The notes: a model not told the origin generated them from the letters alone. 64,000 nt of DNA from Nectonema munidae (GCA_030549495.1 JAUIRK010000142.1:1004001-1068000); one strand, 5' to 3'. Positions 49,601-60,620 are shown, numbered from the stretch's first letter. A program made the numbers and translations.

Positions 49601-52600
49601 TAAAATATAAATGATGGTATTGTAACGTTTTTCCATAGACAAAGATCACTGTTCCACATTTTGAATGCGATGTCTGTGTGCAACCTGGAAATTGGATACT
49701 GTCAAGGCATGAGCCAGCTTGCTGCGCTTTTCCTCATGTATCTAAACGAAGAAGTAACAAAGATTTTATTTTTTTATTTACAACTTTTTCTTACTTCCAT
49801 TCCATTCCCTAAGATGTCCTTGATTTTTGCCTGTATGAATCTGAGTGTGTTATCAGCAGGTTGTAGGCTAAATCATTGTTTGGGCATTTGTACTCAACCT
49901 GTTTTGACGCATTGAGCAAAAAATTGAAGGATATTTTTGGACCTCTAAATTTTTCAAAATTATTTAATAACTAATCATTAAAAAATTAATGTAAAAAAAC
50001 AATAAAATACAAAATTAAAAAAAAAATTGATGAATGTTAAACATAACCGACATCTACTTAAGGGAAAGTAGCTATATAAAATATTGATTCTTCTATTATA
50101 AATTCTTGTTAGTATAAAAACTTCTTTTTTATAACAAATAAATTTCACATAAATAATTTTTTGTCCAAAGGCTTTTTGTCGGAATAAATAAATTGAAGGT
50201 CACTTTTCAGTTTTATTTTTAAGATAACTTATATCAAACTTTTATTCAAAAAAGTTCAAATCAAAAATAAAATAAATCTACAGACCAAATTTTATTCGAA
50301 TTCACTGATTAATACGAAAACAAATAGTGTTAACACTTGTTGATTTTTTAAAAGTACTTGTACCATATAATTGATCATTTTCCTCATTTGATGACAAACG
50401 TTGTTCTCCTGATGTATTCTCTAAAATTGTTTGAATTTGAAAACGATTTTTTCAATGTTTGATTTTTAATTATGGCTTATTTAAGCAATCATTTTTTGCC
50501 TTCATTTGAAATAAACATCTTTCTGTTTGAACTTTGATCCTTTAAAGACAATTTATCCTCATTAATCTTAGCAATATCTGCACTTTTAGCATGGCTAATA
50601 GCAAACAAAAGAATTTTGTTAAACTTTTTTTCTCTAGAGATTGTTGTTTTCTGTCTTTTATTTTTTTCAACAGGCACATATATTCAAACATATGTTTAAA
50701 GTTCGTCTACTGTGAGTGAAATTGCTTGTCATTATTTTGTCAAGAAGTAAACTTTACCTAAAGCATTCTGGAGGACTGGAAGTTAAAATCTTAGAAAATT
50801 AATCATGAAAGTAGGCAGAGAAATAAATAAAAAAATAAAGGCAAATCGATTTATTTGAGCAAATATAAAAATATAACTGTAAGATGTATCTATTTGGAAC
50901 AAAGATATAACAATAATTACATATATTTAAGCTACCCCACCTTTACGGGTACTGTGGATAAAGTTGATTTGGAATATTGTAAAAAATATTCTAACAATGA
51001 GTAAATGAAGCAAACAGAAGGTTTTCTTGCAAAAATCCTTTGTACAAGCTGACATTTTTCAAATTGAACTCATTTGTCTTTAGGACGCTTTTTGGGCATT
51101 TTTCCAAATATTAACGAACACCAGGCACGCAATGCACGGATTTTTCATCCCCAAATTTCCAAAGCTGCTTCGCTTTCAGGCCCATTTTGACCAGGTGATT
51201 GCCAAGCTCCTGCCCAAGCTCGCAAAACACCTCAACGAGAGCGAAGTCTCCTCATCCGCCTACACCATAAATTGGTTTCTCCAATGCTTCCTCGACCGGG
51301 TAACCTTATCTTTCTTCATTCTCTTTTCTAGTTATAAATTATACATAGGTTTTGTGTTGGGGGTCTAATTTACGCGTTTTTGATGATCACTTTTGTGTAT
51401 TCAGTCTTAGAGATTTTGACTTTAGGAAGATTCTTATGTTCGCGGTTTTGGCATACAAATCTTTGCATTATTTTAATGTCTACCCAGTTGCACTTTAAAT
51501 ACAAAAATTGAAAGGATGTTCTTTTATGTTCATCTAGTAGTAGGTCTCATTTGCACCCATTCAAGTCCAATGTTCCTCTCCAGGAAGAAATTTTTTTCTT
51601 AGAATTAAAATATTTTTTAAACAAAATGATATCATTGTTAAAAACAATTGTTAAGAAAGTCAAAAAACATTTCATACAGCAATATATGACTTTGAAATTT
51701 ACGTTTTTATAAGCAAAATAGTTTTTGATAGTAAAAATTTTTTTTTAAAAAGTAAACTTTGGTAGAAATATGTCTTTAAATGGAAAAAAAATTAATTTTC
51801 AATGTTACAAGATAATTTATCTTAATGTTCCTTTAGACTTTATAAGAACATTGCCATAAAGTTACATATTAAATAGCAAAATAAATTTTTATTTTTAAAA
51901 ACATTAAAAAATTATTCAATTGTTGTGATAAAATATAAAAGAATTGGGATGGAGTTAGACTCTTTCTCTGTTTAATGTTCGACTCGATATTACTTAAATT
52001 AATTCTGATATCACCACTCACTGTCACATCATCTATACTCTTTCTTGATTACTAACTAAAGAACTAAAATTTATTTTGAAACCAAGACCTTTTTTAAAGT
52101 TGGTTTCTTTAATAAAATTTGTATTTGCTTTTTTGAGGTGTGGAGCCATACTATAAAGGAAAACATTTGTGTATTTATCACATGTCAATCTCATTAATAC
52201 ATGGATATGATTCGTAGAAAATGTACGCATTTGTGATATAAATAGTTTCGAATAATGTCTGTAATTTATCAAAAGCCAAAATATTAGAAATAAGAGACAA
52301 GAAAATTGCAAATTTTGAGGGATTTAAGCTGTAGATGGATCAAAATTTTATACTTAAAAAAGTGTAATTATATTAGGCAAACGCATTTATATGGCTAGAA
52401 AAAATGTTGATTATAAAAAGTGTTTTGTGCAAAGAATTCAGAACTTATTTTTATCCTTTTGTATTTAGCTCCCATTCTCACTGGCTTTAAGACTCTGGGA
52501 TGTTTATATCTTTGAAGGAGAAAAAATATTAATCGCTATGGCTTACACCATTCTAAAACTTTATAAAAGTAGTTTATTATTTTTCTTAGAGTTTTTCCTT

Positions 52601-55600
52601 TCTTTAATTACGAATTTGTACTTGTTAGAAGAGCTTCTCAAGATGGATATGGAGAAGATATTGACAGTTTTAACAAAGAAAATACCCAAACACGTAATCA
52701 TCAACAACGACAAAGTGATAGAGTATTTGCAAAAGAACATGAATGAGCTATCTCGCCACAATCTCCTATACCCTCCACCTCCTACCCAAAAAGAAAGGCC
52801 TCAGAAGCCTTGCTTCAGCAATGGGCTCTTAAGGTCCAGCGCAGTGATGGAAAATGGCGAGTCTTTCACTCTTAAGGCGAATCTTCGTGATGATAATGAC
52901 GTCTTGATGAACAGCCTAGATAATGGCGTTGCTAATAGCAAAAGAGCAGTGGAGCTCCAAAATGAAAGTGCCCCACCTCACACTGTGTGGGGCGTTGCGT
53001 CCACTCCCAAAATGAGACAGTATGTCGACACCGCAACCCAAACATTCCGTGGCTACAACGAAGCGATTTCATCTCCATCCTCCCATAACTTCTCTCTCAA
53101 GCACAACCCAGAAGCCAGCATTCACAGTCTGGCTCAGAGCAAACAGGGCGTTTTCCTGCCAGACAAGCACACGAACTTTTGTTCGAGTGTCGCCTCCGGC
53201 ATATCCTCGTCCGAGAAGCTCGAGTACAACAACAACCACGAAGACACACCTCCCTTCTACAAGATATCACACATTTCCTTTGCACATCAACATTCCAATT
53301 CTCCCATACAAGATTACAACCAATCTCCTTATCACTTTAAGTCTAAGCAAAACGCGGTAATGCCATGTCCTCTAAATATCTATTATAGTCATAATCGTTG
53401 TCCTGATTTTAAGAATGCGACACGTGAACTCGCATCTCCTCTCGCTTGTCAATCGAGTGTGGGTGGCGATGAAGACGTTGAAGTCGCCTTCTTGCGCCTG
53501 AGAGAGGAAGAGCGGTCTCCCGGATTCAACGATCCCACCTTCTTCAAAAAGCATTCCTACATAAACGCCATGTATGACGAGAAGCTGGAGAAATCCTTGC
53601 AGCAACTTCAAAAAGCCTCTTCCCACAAAAGCAGGAAATACTTTCCCGCTCAAAATCACAACGCGTTCATTCGCGAAGACGAAGCACAGTACTTCTCACT
53701 CCTGAACCAAAACCCCCATTCCTTCGAGTCTTCCTTTGTATCGAGTGAGTATGTCGATCACTCATGTTTCTTGCTTTGCTGCTTCCTTTACAACGCGTGC
53801 TGTTTTTTTCATCAGGGATATGAGATCGGGATATTTAGCAATCCACTTTGACTCCATAGCATAGATGAAATCACAACTTCAAAAGGTGAAGGTAACGTAG
53901 TCCACATCGTTGATTAGGTTTAGTGTTAGCGCCATCGTACATACATGCATACATTTTTTGACACAGATGTCCCTATTTATTTGTATTAATACACGTCTGA
54001 CACGAAAAAACATCTAGATACAACCATACACCGAAATCTCAAAAACAATGGCCTAGACAAATTGCCATGGGGTGTTTTCAGCGAAAAAGCACAATTGAAC
54101 GCCGAATTGACTAATGAACAAAACAAGTTTGATACTGAATTTGAACCAAAGACTGTTTAGTCTCAAACCCAGGCGACTTGTATCCCACCTAACTCTTGAT
54201 CGATACATAGATTTTAAAAAATTAATATTTATATTAAAACTTCAGCCTACGGCCCCTCCCTTTTTCGTGCTTATTCAAAATAAGGAGAATTTTTGATAAA
54301 ATTTTAGTGTGAGATAAAATAATTATAATAAAATTTAATATTTAAAAATTAAAATAATAAAATTATTGTAAAAATAAAAAATTAGAAAATTTACATCATC
54401 AGCTCTCCCAAGCAAAAGAGTTTGAGTTTTCCTTGTTAGAGAATGAAGGTCAAATATTTGAATAAATCTAACATTTAATAAATTAATATTTTAAGAATAC
54501 ATAAATCCCTAATCAATTTTCTTTTTTTAAATTTATTTCCAGGTTTTTTTTAGGTTCATTGAAAAAATAACACGAGTTCTTTATTACAATAAACTCGTGC
54601 TTGTAAAAATAATTAAAACAAATTTGTTATATTTGTGGAGAGTATACTACGAAAAAAATCGATGCACTTCAAATGTTTACGTCAAAACTCTTTATATAGC
54701 TTATTTTGATACTAAAGTAGATTCTGTAATGATAAAATGGAAGAAAACTGACTACCCGATACCATTTGGTATTCCAATAAGTTGGCGGAATTAGCTATTT
54801 ATGTTCAATTCCAGTGGAACAAAAACCTTGTCTGCTTGAAATTACAGAGAGTGCTTCAAATAATGTAGAAGAGAAGGGTATCGTAGAAACAGACTCTGAA
54901 AACCTAGCATCATATTGCAAATTGAATGAAAAGCCACAACTTTTTACACAAAACGCTTTAGGATTAGCTTCAAGATTAACGGAGAGAAATTTGCTTGAAA
55001 GAAATTTTAAAGTATCATTTTACAGAAAACGTTCTCCAAGGTTTCAATTTTTTTTGAAATGAAATTTCATTTTATTTTGCTTATTTTGAATTGAACCAGA
55101 ACAGTGTGAAAGCTCTATTATTACAAATTGAAAAAAAGTTAACATTTGTCTTGGTTTTTTTCAACAGAATTGAAAAAAACCTATAGCTATTTGAATTTTT
55201 TTTAGTTCCTCTTCATTAGAACAAATTTCTATGGGTAAAATGTGCAGATTTAAAATTTATTATTTTACCTGGTTATACAAATTTTCCCTGTTTCTTGTGT
55301 CTTTAGGAATGCAATAGACAAGCATTATAAAGTAAAAACATGGGCAGAAGAATATGACCCTCAAACTTCATTTCCTCGATTCTCATTTAGATTTTTTCTA
55401 TGAATATGTCGTCAGATGTGTTCGATGAACATGGAGAACGTCTTCATCAGCAGATTAAAAATTGGAAGGATGAATATAAAGAAAAACTTTCGTCATCATT
55501 ACTTGCTGAATACTTGTGGTCGTTAGCAAGGGATTGCAGGAAATTTTCTTACAAAAAATCGTACACAAACATTTTTCATTTTTAAAAATTCAAACCTACT

Positions 55601-56277
55601 TCTTCATCTTACTAAAATAAATCCTTTTTTCAATATTCATTTCCAATTACGAAGGTCATAAAAATAACCTGTTTTTCATGATGTTTCAGGGTCTGGCATA
55701 AAAAAGATATTCCAGGGATTTACATAAAAACTAACTACATGTTGAAAGTAAAAATAAATAGTTATACGAGAATTTCGGAGTTCTCGAGAATACGCAGAAA
55801 GGAACACATTTATTTCTCGGTTACCGGAAAAGATAACTGATTAAAAGCTGTTAATTACACTTGTGGATATCGCGTCCAGTGTCCTTCACCAAGACACCAC
55901 CCTGCACTTGTTACTCAAAGTCATCTCTCATTTTCTCCTATTTTATTATCACTTAAGCAAAGTCTTCCAAGAGGAAAGAGTGTTCTTTAAATTCTTATCT
56001 TATTTCCACCAGCTTTCTTCATTTAACTATAAAATGTTGTTAAAACCGGAATTAAAAATATTTCAGATTGATCAATTTTTTAATTAATTAAGATGATTAT
56101 ACAACTCCAAACAATTCATTCCATGCCGAAAACTCTGGGATCCACAAAGTGCACACGAATCAAAGTAGCAAAGATTTCTCATCGCATGCTCCTACTCCCA
56201 AAACGCATGTCACGATTGTCAACACGGAATTCTTTTGCAAACCAAGCCCTTCCAATCGACATCGCCCTTTCCACTGA
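33491..56277 (+). CDS. USP6NL: RN-tre/USP6NL-like TBC-domain Rab GTPase-activating protein (eleven exons)
   Basis: Exons: 33491-33532, 41060-41142, 42474-42540, 44198-44305, 48503-48612, 49639-49753, 51084-51299, 52469-52568, 52629-53744, 55848-55919, 56093-56277. All phases agree; 737 residues result. The order matches human USP6[140 protein letters not shown]. The TBC domain runs about 70-280, with arginine finger I116-D119-R122 and glutamine finger Q159. Such proteins speed GTP hydrolysis on endocytic Rabs. Residues 300-737 are low-complexity, Ser/Asn/His-rich and probably disordered, as in USP6NL. Between YGFI and SKW the model is about 18 residues shorter than human; the acceptor at 42474 is the only one in phase. 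The last two exons are inferred from phase and GC content. Closest alternative: another RN-tre-type TBC1D protein. Confidence 0.88.
34160..34365 (+). repeat. Dispersed repeat R2, copy 2
   Basis: It has AAGTTTAAAAAGATGCTAGG, CAGCACTTGTCTCTGATAAA and CATTGCATGAATACTGAAAG in the same order as 31590-31830. Confidence 0.45.
34442..36030 (-). mobile_element. RTE-like LINE, 5'-truncated, in intron 1 of the RabGAP gene
   Basis: A 10-base target duplication, GCATACTCCT, flanks it (34432-34441 and 36031-36040). On the minus strand the order is linker (35630-35974: [11 protein letters not shown]), reverse transcriptase (35168-35446: [44 protein letters not shown]), more RT near 34920-35090 ([19 protein letters not shown]), then the C-terminus at 34617-34907 ([37 protein letters not shown]). 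The 3' tail is GAAGAAGA. The endonuclease is missing through 5' truncation, and the frame is interrupted. It belongs to the same family as the LINE at 9120-11212, though it is not a near-identical copy. Confidence 0.85.
36190..36490. other. GC- and CpG-richer block with a good plus-strand donor
   Basis: Composition is raised relative to its surroundings and ends at AAACCAAG|GTGAGT near 36482 on the plus strand. It could be an alternative 5' exon or promoter of the RabGAP gene (whose intron 1 it lies in) or an old coding remnant. The minus-strand frames are Lys/Arg-rich but match nothing I know. Confidence 0.25.
37561..37715 (+). mobile_element. SINE-B copy
   Basis: A box-like GTGAGTAAAGTGGTGGTCAG, then GGTCTTGGGTTCGATTCCGC (B box) and ATCAAGCC, then a 3' body (TTCTCGATGAAAACAGCCCA). 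This is a second tRNA-derived family, distinct from SINE-A. It lies inside intron 1 of the RabGAP gene. Confidence 0.7.
38554..38578 (+). repeat. ATC microsatellite
   Basis: About eight ATC units in intron 1 of the RabGAP gene. Confidence 0.8.
39936..40028 (+). mobile_element. SINE-B copy, short
   Basis: GGCATGAGTAGGGTTGGTAA, then GCTGGATTCGATAACTCAAG, then GGTTCGATCCCGCATCAAGC. It ends after TTCGATAC in an A-rich run and lacks the 3' body seen at 37561-37715. Confidence 0.7.
40308..40628. repeat. Long homopolymeric T/A tract
   Basis: About 320 bases made almost only of T runs and A runs, including about 26 T with few interruptions and about 27 A at 40600-40627. It lies in intron 1 of the RabGAP gene and is likely to be unreliable in assembly. 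Confidence 0.85.
41865..41992 (-). mobile_element. SINE-A copy, in intron 2 of the RabGAP gene
   Basis: On the minus strand it has A box TGGCCTAGTGGTGGGAGCG, B box GGTTCGATTTC, then the family body (TATGGAAGATTGATCTTCTC) and a tail ending near GGATACAATACGG. It is antisense to the host gene. Confidence 0.75.
45211..45344. mobile_element. hAT-type MITE, 134 bases
   Basis: A perfect 8-base target duplication, GTTATTAC (45203-45210 and 45345-45352), flanks TAGAGATGTAAAA ... TTTTTACATCTCTA. Eight bases is the hAT duplication length. It lies in intron 4 of the RabGAP gene. Confidence 0.85.
45660..46020 (+). other. Coding-like relic in intron 4 of the RabGAP gene
   Basis: The frame 45689-45886 ([20 protein letters not shown], then [20 protein letters not shown]) plus, after a break, a Ser/Asp/Glu-rich stretch ([20 protein letters not shown]) looks like the N-terminal part of a transposon protein. 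No family assigned. Confidence 0.3.
46100..48480. other. Intron 4 of the RabGAP gene, 3' half
   Basis: AT-rich. A mixed-frame block at 47030-47460 is slightly GC-richer (plus frame [20 protein letters not shown]) but unassigned. An AT dinucleotide run lies near 47784-47799. Confidence 0.4.
49316..49372. repeat. Hairpin in intron 5 of the RabGAP gene
   Basis: CAATGTTACTC (49326-49336) and GAGTAACATTG (49353-49363) form a perfect 11-bp stem. A T run on the left and an A run on the right extend it by about eight more pairs. Confidence 0.6.
53905..54050 (-). repeat. Dispersed repeat R1, copy 2
   Basis: The reverse complement aligns by eye with 11568-11722 over about 145 bases. It lies in intron 9 of the RabGAP gene. 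Confidence 0.6.
54800..55590 (+). pseudogene. Transposon-derived fragment of the 'EHGERFHQ' type, in intron 9 of the RabGAP gene
   Basis: 55406-55585 reads [20 protein letters not shown], then [19 protein letters not shown] recall similar wording (E-x-G-E-R-F-H-Q ... M-x-D-Y-x-W) in many uncharacterised multi-copy proteins of animals. A preceding short open frame (54814-55062, 82 codons) may be part of it. It lies in the same orientation as the host gene. The element class is not known to me. Confidence 0.45.
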
Positions 56278-56546
56278 TTGCCCCATTTTTACTAGAAACC
56301 TATATACATACACATTATGATGATTTTGCCCGAATATTTATGTGAGTGTGATGATGCTCGCCAAATCACACAAATGCAATATAAATGAAGAAACTTCATT
56401 AACTCCTCACCTTCTCAACTCAGTGCATCCTATTTATTCATATTCAAAAAAAAGAAGTTTATTGATAAATTATTATTATTATTATATGAAACACTCGCTT
56501 ACTTTGATCTATCTACTTTGTTTTTCACATTTGCAAGCATATTGGA

Positions 56547-56552
56547 AATAAA
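56547..56552 (+). promoter_or_regulatory. Candidate poly(A) signal of the RabGAP gene
   Basis: AATAAA 270 bases after the stop at 56277 on the same strand. In such AT-rich DNA the hexamer is common, so this is only a positional guess. Confidence 0.35.
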
Positions 56553-57395
56553 TTTTATGATTTACCTTATCATATTGGCATGCACTGATCTTCGATTCGT
56601 GTTCCACTACGATTTCATTTAAAGGCCTTCAGCAAGACTCTATTCCCACATATGTGTAGATGGCAATCTGTCATAACATTGAAAGAGGTACTTACTAGGG
56701 TTCAAAAATGTCAGTGCCGGTAAAGCCACCGATAAGATATTTTTGTCATTTTTACCGGGTCCTATTAAAGAAGTTTAGCATAAATTTGTCTTAACTGACA
56801 TTTATTAATTTGAAGAAAAATATCATTTTAAAAAGCTATATTAATCTATATTAATATTTCTTTCATCGTTCATCTGTAGAAAAGATTGTGGGGTGGTGTT
56901 AAGATGGTGTTATTTTATGTAAAAGTTCTCTAATTGTTTTAGAAATATTTTGCATAATTTTGGAGGAGGGAGGCGGTTAGAAGCCCCTCTTGTCCATATG
57001 TGGCTGCCGCTCTGACTAAAAAGCCAGGAAATTCCATTTGGTCGTTATTACCCTCTTTCTTTTTATAACATTTTCCGTCTTGAGCTTGTAATTATCTTTT
57101 TTCATTTGATCACAATTTGCACGGCTTGCATTTAGCTCTGGAAAATTTAATTCTAGAAAACTCACACCTACAAAAAATGTCTTTTTCGCCTTTCATAAAA
57201 ATCGTAAAAACATATGTTATGATAAAATTCATCAATAGTATGTCATTTGCAATTCACTTTTGAAAAAATTTTACTGTATTCTTAAATTTGTGGGTTTATC
57301 AGATCGATTCAAGTTTATTCTTGAATTAGAAATCTAAACACTTTCCACCAATAATATCCATGTTTTGATAAGATTGACAGATTATTACCCAGTGA

Positions 57396-60038
57396 TCAAG
57401 GCGATAGTACACAAAAAGTATTGTTAAAAAATAAGGTTATGATCATTTCTAATGAAATCACGTCAATCATGAGGAAATGGAGGTAGAGTTGGGTGGATTG
57501 CGTCATAGATACAAACATGAACAAGAGGAATAGCGTGTATACTGCAGAAAATTTAGCCATACGCAAGGAAGAATTTGGTTTGAGGCCAAGAAGAATCATG
57601 CTTTTAAGCAGTGTGAACAAAGGTAGCGCATAAAACCTGCGTGAAAAAATATTTATGACAGGCGTCATCGATTGGTGTCTTTTTGATGAAAGTGTTAGAA
57701 CGGTCGACGTGGTAAACACGATGAAAAGTAAGGGAGAGAGAGAAGCTACGAACGCATCGATGGATAAAGCAGACTTGTCACCTGAGCTTGGGTTCTTTTC
57801 ATGAGCTATGGTGAATGTTGTTGAGTGTATCAATGCGCAGGACAGCAATAGAACAAAGCGATACATATTGGGAAGTGCTGGATACGCAGAGACAATGGAG
57901 ACAAAAATGATAAAGGATACAAATCTTGGATTGATGTTCTTCACTTGATAGAGGGGAGAGGGAAAAGAAAACCTTGGCGTCATCATCAACTTGGCTGAGA
58001 GGATCGAAAGAAGATGGGCGAAGAAAAATACAAGAGTATTCACCAGTAGGAGAATGGAAAAATCTTTCAAGGGGTGGAATTCGTAGTCTTCTGTTTTGGA
58101 AGAATCAACATTATGGACATAGCTTGGAAATGAGGTTTTGCATGAAAGAGCGAAAAGCAGAAAGGCGTTACTGAGAAAAAGCTGCAATGGAAAAGCATTG
58201 AAGCTAGAAAAAGGGAGATAGAAAAACTTAAAATATTGGAAGCAAGCTATGAACGTGAGTTGATATAGGAATAAAAATGAGATGAGGAAATAATGCGCAA
58301 GGATTTTGAAGAGGCTGTGCCAAAAATTAAAATCTATTCTTGCTTCAAAATCAAAAGAGACTTCATCTTGAATTTTATAAATAGAAAGCTCTGGCACATC
58401 CTCAGCGGGTGCAGTGGCCGGTTTATTCGATTCCAGATAGAGAACAAATTTATGAAGGTTTTTGCTTGATGTGACAACACTGTACACGTCTTGTTGGAAC
58501 CATGGAACATGAAAGTGAAGATAGAGATAGTGAGGCACTTTTTTATTATTCTGCTTAGACTGCTCCACCCTCAAGTGCACTGAGTAGGATTGCCAAATTC
58601 TCTCCATGCCCTCAATCCTGATTCGCCAGGAGTGGTTGGAATTCATACGAATTTTGTCTTGAAGGAAAAAGGCAGGGGCATATGCTTTGATTATGCTTTC
58701 AGATGATGCTACTACATCTCGATGGGTGTCCTTCGACTTTGATCTACCGCCCATCATCAAAATAGGAAAGGAATTTTGGTTGCTTTTTGCAAACTCTTCT
58801 CCATTCACTGTGAACAATTGAAGAAATGAAAAGTGAAGAAAGGGGGGCAAATGCTGATGTGTGATTAAAGCATTTATTTTAAGCGTGTTCTCCAATAAAA
58901 GAGAGGCATTCATTTCCAAATCGATATCAGATTTGACGAGAAAAATTGTTTCTCTATGCACGCATTCATGCAGGTAAAGAAAATCGCCATTTTTAAGCGT
59001 TAGAAAAATGTTGTTGTGATTGCTCCTCTCGTTTACAGAATAAGCGTGCTCAGCAATAAAGTTGAGGAAAGACTCCTTCGATTCATTGTAAAATGGTCGC
59101 AAAAACTCGTTATTAATTTCACTCGTCCTCTGCTTAACAAGAAAATATTGACGATTCAGGGACGAAAACTGCTGTTGGGATTTATCCGAATGAAAATAGG
59201 ACAACGTGAACTGGGATAAAACATTCAAAAACTGCTTGCACCATAAAATGCTGTAATGATCGCCTGACACCCACACAAAGGGGAGGGATGATGTTGTTGC
59301 CGTGAAAAAGGAGCCATTTTCGTCGTTTGGAGCTTGTTCGCTGGTGGAGCACGGAACTATAAATTCTCGATTGCCTCCACAAAATGAGAGGCGATGGCAG
59401 AGCGAACATTTTAGATTGCGTTTGTGGTAAAATAAGTGCGTTGCTTCATCAAAAGACATGATCGGGCCTTTTACGGGCGAGGCTAAGTGTATGAGTAGAA
59501 GCGGCTTCTGAGTGAAGGCTGCTATTTGCTGAGAAACATGATTGACAATACTTCCTCCAATTGAGTGTCCGACTAAAATGACACTCACATCAAACGTTTT
59601 CTTTTTATAGCGCCTGAGGATACTCTTTATGGAAAGCAGAGCGAATTGGGATTGTTGCAGTAGACAAGCTCCATCAAAAAAAGACAAATCGGAATGAAAG
59701 TCAAATGTAAAGAAAGCAACGTTTCCATTGGTTGCAGAGAATTCGTTGGAAATGGAGGAAGCCAATGAGCGGACTTGTTTGAAACTGCCAGTACTTCCTG
59801 GAAAGAAAAAAACGAGCAAGATTTTGAGACGCCATTCTTCTATCAAGGAAAAGCGTTCTGTGTATTTGTATAGGAAATATTGTGGAAACTTCTTGGTGAT
59901 GTTTTTGGATAAGGAGATTTTGGAGTATTGAGGAAACATGAAGGACATTTCACACAAATTCTCTTCATAGTGCAGCCAAGATAACGAACGTGAGAAGAGA
60001 ACAATAAAACAAAGGAGGTAGGCGGTGATTGGGAACAT
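57396..60038 (-). CDS. PGAP1: PGAP1/Bst1-like GPI inositol-deacylase, single exon
   Basis: An 880-residue open frame without introns; human PGAP1 has about 920 residues. An N-terminal hydrophobic anchor (about 3-20) is followed by NLCEMSFMFPQY (the family's N-C-x-M-x-x-M-F motif), then FFPGSTGSFKQVRSLA (79-94, oxyanion region), FFTFDFHSDLSFF and the lipase nucleophile elbow GHSIGG (Ser159). SGDHYSILWCKQ around 258-269 holds the likely catalytic His261. The C-terminal third has about six to eight hydrophobic helices. PGAP1 sits in the ER membrane and removes the acyl chain from the inositol of GPI anchors after attachment to protein, which allows ER exit. The start at 60038 puts the signal anchor at the very N-terminus. 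Its 3' end faces the RabGAP gene 1.1 kb away. AATAAA on the minus strand near 57313 may be its poly(A) signal. Odd: no introns, although neighbouring genes have many. Confidence 0.92.
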   Translation of the reverse strand: MFPITAYLLCFIVLFSRSLSWLHYEENLCEMSFMFPQYSKISLSKNITKKFPQYFLYKYTERFSLIEEWRLKILLVFFFPGSTGSFKQVRSLASSISNEFSATNGNVAFFTFDFHSDLSFFDGACLLQQSQFALLSIKSILRRYKKKTFDVSVILVGHSIGGSIVNHVSQQIAAFTQKPLLLIHLASPVKGPIMSFDEATHLFYHKRNLKCSLCHRLSFCGGNREFIVPCSTSEQAPNDENGSFFTATTSSLPFVWVSGDHYSILWCKQFLNVLSQFTLSYFHSDKSQQQFSSLNRQYFLVKQRTSEINNEFLRPFYNESKESFLNFIAEHAYSVNERSNHNNIFLTLKNGDFLYLHECVHRETIFLVKSDIDLEMNASLLLENTLKINALITHQHLPPFLHFSFLQLFTVNGEEFAKSNQNSFPILMMGGRSKSKDTHRDVVASSESIIKAYAPAFFLQDKIRMNSNHSWRIRIEGMERIWQSYSVHLRVEQSKQNNKKVPHYLYLHFHVPWFQQDVYSVVTSSKNLHKFVLYLESNKPATAPAEDVPELSIYKIQDEVSFDFEARIDFNFWHSLFKILAHYFLISFLFLYQLTFIACFQYFKFFYLPFSSFNAFPLQLFLSNAFLLFALSCKTSFPSYVHNVDSSKTEDYEFHPLKDFSILLLVNTLVFFFAHLLSILSAKLMMTPRFSFPSPLYQVKNINPRFVSFIIFVSIVSAYPALPNMYRFVLLLSCALIHSTTFTIAHEKNPSSGDKSALSIDAFVASLSPLLFIVFTTSTVLTLSSKRHQSMTPVINIFSRRFYALPLFTLLKSMILLGLKPNSSLRMAKFSAVYTLFLLFMFVSMTQSTQLYLHFLMIDVISLEMIITLFFNNTFCVLSP

Positions 60039-60620
60039 TTTGAAGCCATCACATATTGATTTTGACGACGGGCAACTAATCTTTTGAAGAAATTATTCCA
60101 GAATTATTTCTTATCCAGTTAAAAAAGTCTTAATAAATAATGTTTTCTTGGTGTGTACTAAAATTTGGGATAGAGTAATGAATAATATTCAAGATTTTAT
60201 TACTATCAGTAATAAAAAATGTGGTGTATAATTTTGATCTTTTTTGACCAAGGTTTTTAAACTAAAACACTGCCCCTTTGTCCGAGGTTAATTTTTCATG
60301 ATAACAATGTGAAAATTGATACAGAAAATGATCGAAGCCTATAAAGGATAAAAAGATAAAATTATGAGGAAAAAAAGATTTTTTTAGTATTAAAAAAAAA
60401 GGGTTGCATAAACGCAACGTTAGACAAATACATGAAAATTTAAATCATATTAAAAAAACAAAGTTTCTTTAGAAGATATGACTTTTGACTAAGGTATTAC
60501 TCTTTCGAACAAGGTGATGTTCTAATAATAATAATTAAAAACCAAATTTTATGCCGCATATGAATAAGCTACAATTTTCAAGGAAACAAACTATTTTGTT
60601 TTTTAAAAAAAAAACTAATG

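Noticed and set aside
52569-52628. Sixty bases inside the long RabGAP frame
   Set aside because: It is an in-frame intron (GTAGTT ... GTTAG). Removing it restores KLYKKELLKM, which matches the family.
53022-53360. Second plus-strand frame inside RabGAP exon 9
   Set aside because: An alternative frame of the low-complexity coding exon.
53816-53851. Continuation of the long RabGAP frame to TGA at 53851
   Set aside because: It reads through a GTGAGT donor and gives a Cys/Phe-rich tail typical of translated intron.
57974-59931. Plus-strand frames of 60-70 codons at 57974, 59016 and 59728
   Set aside because: Shadows of PGAP1.
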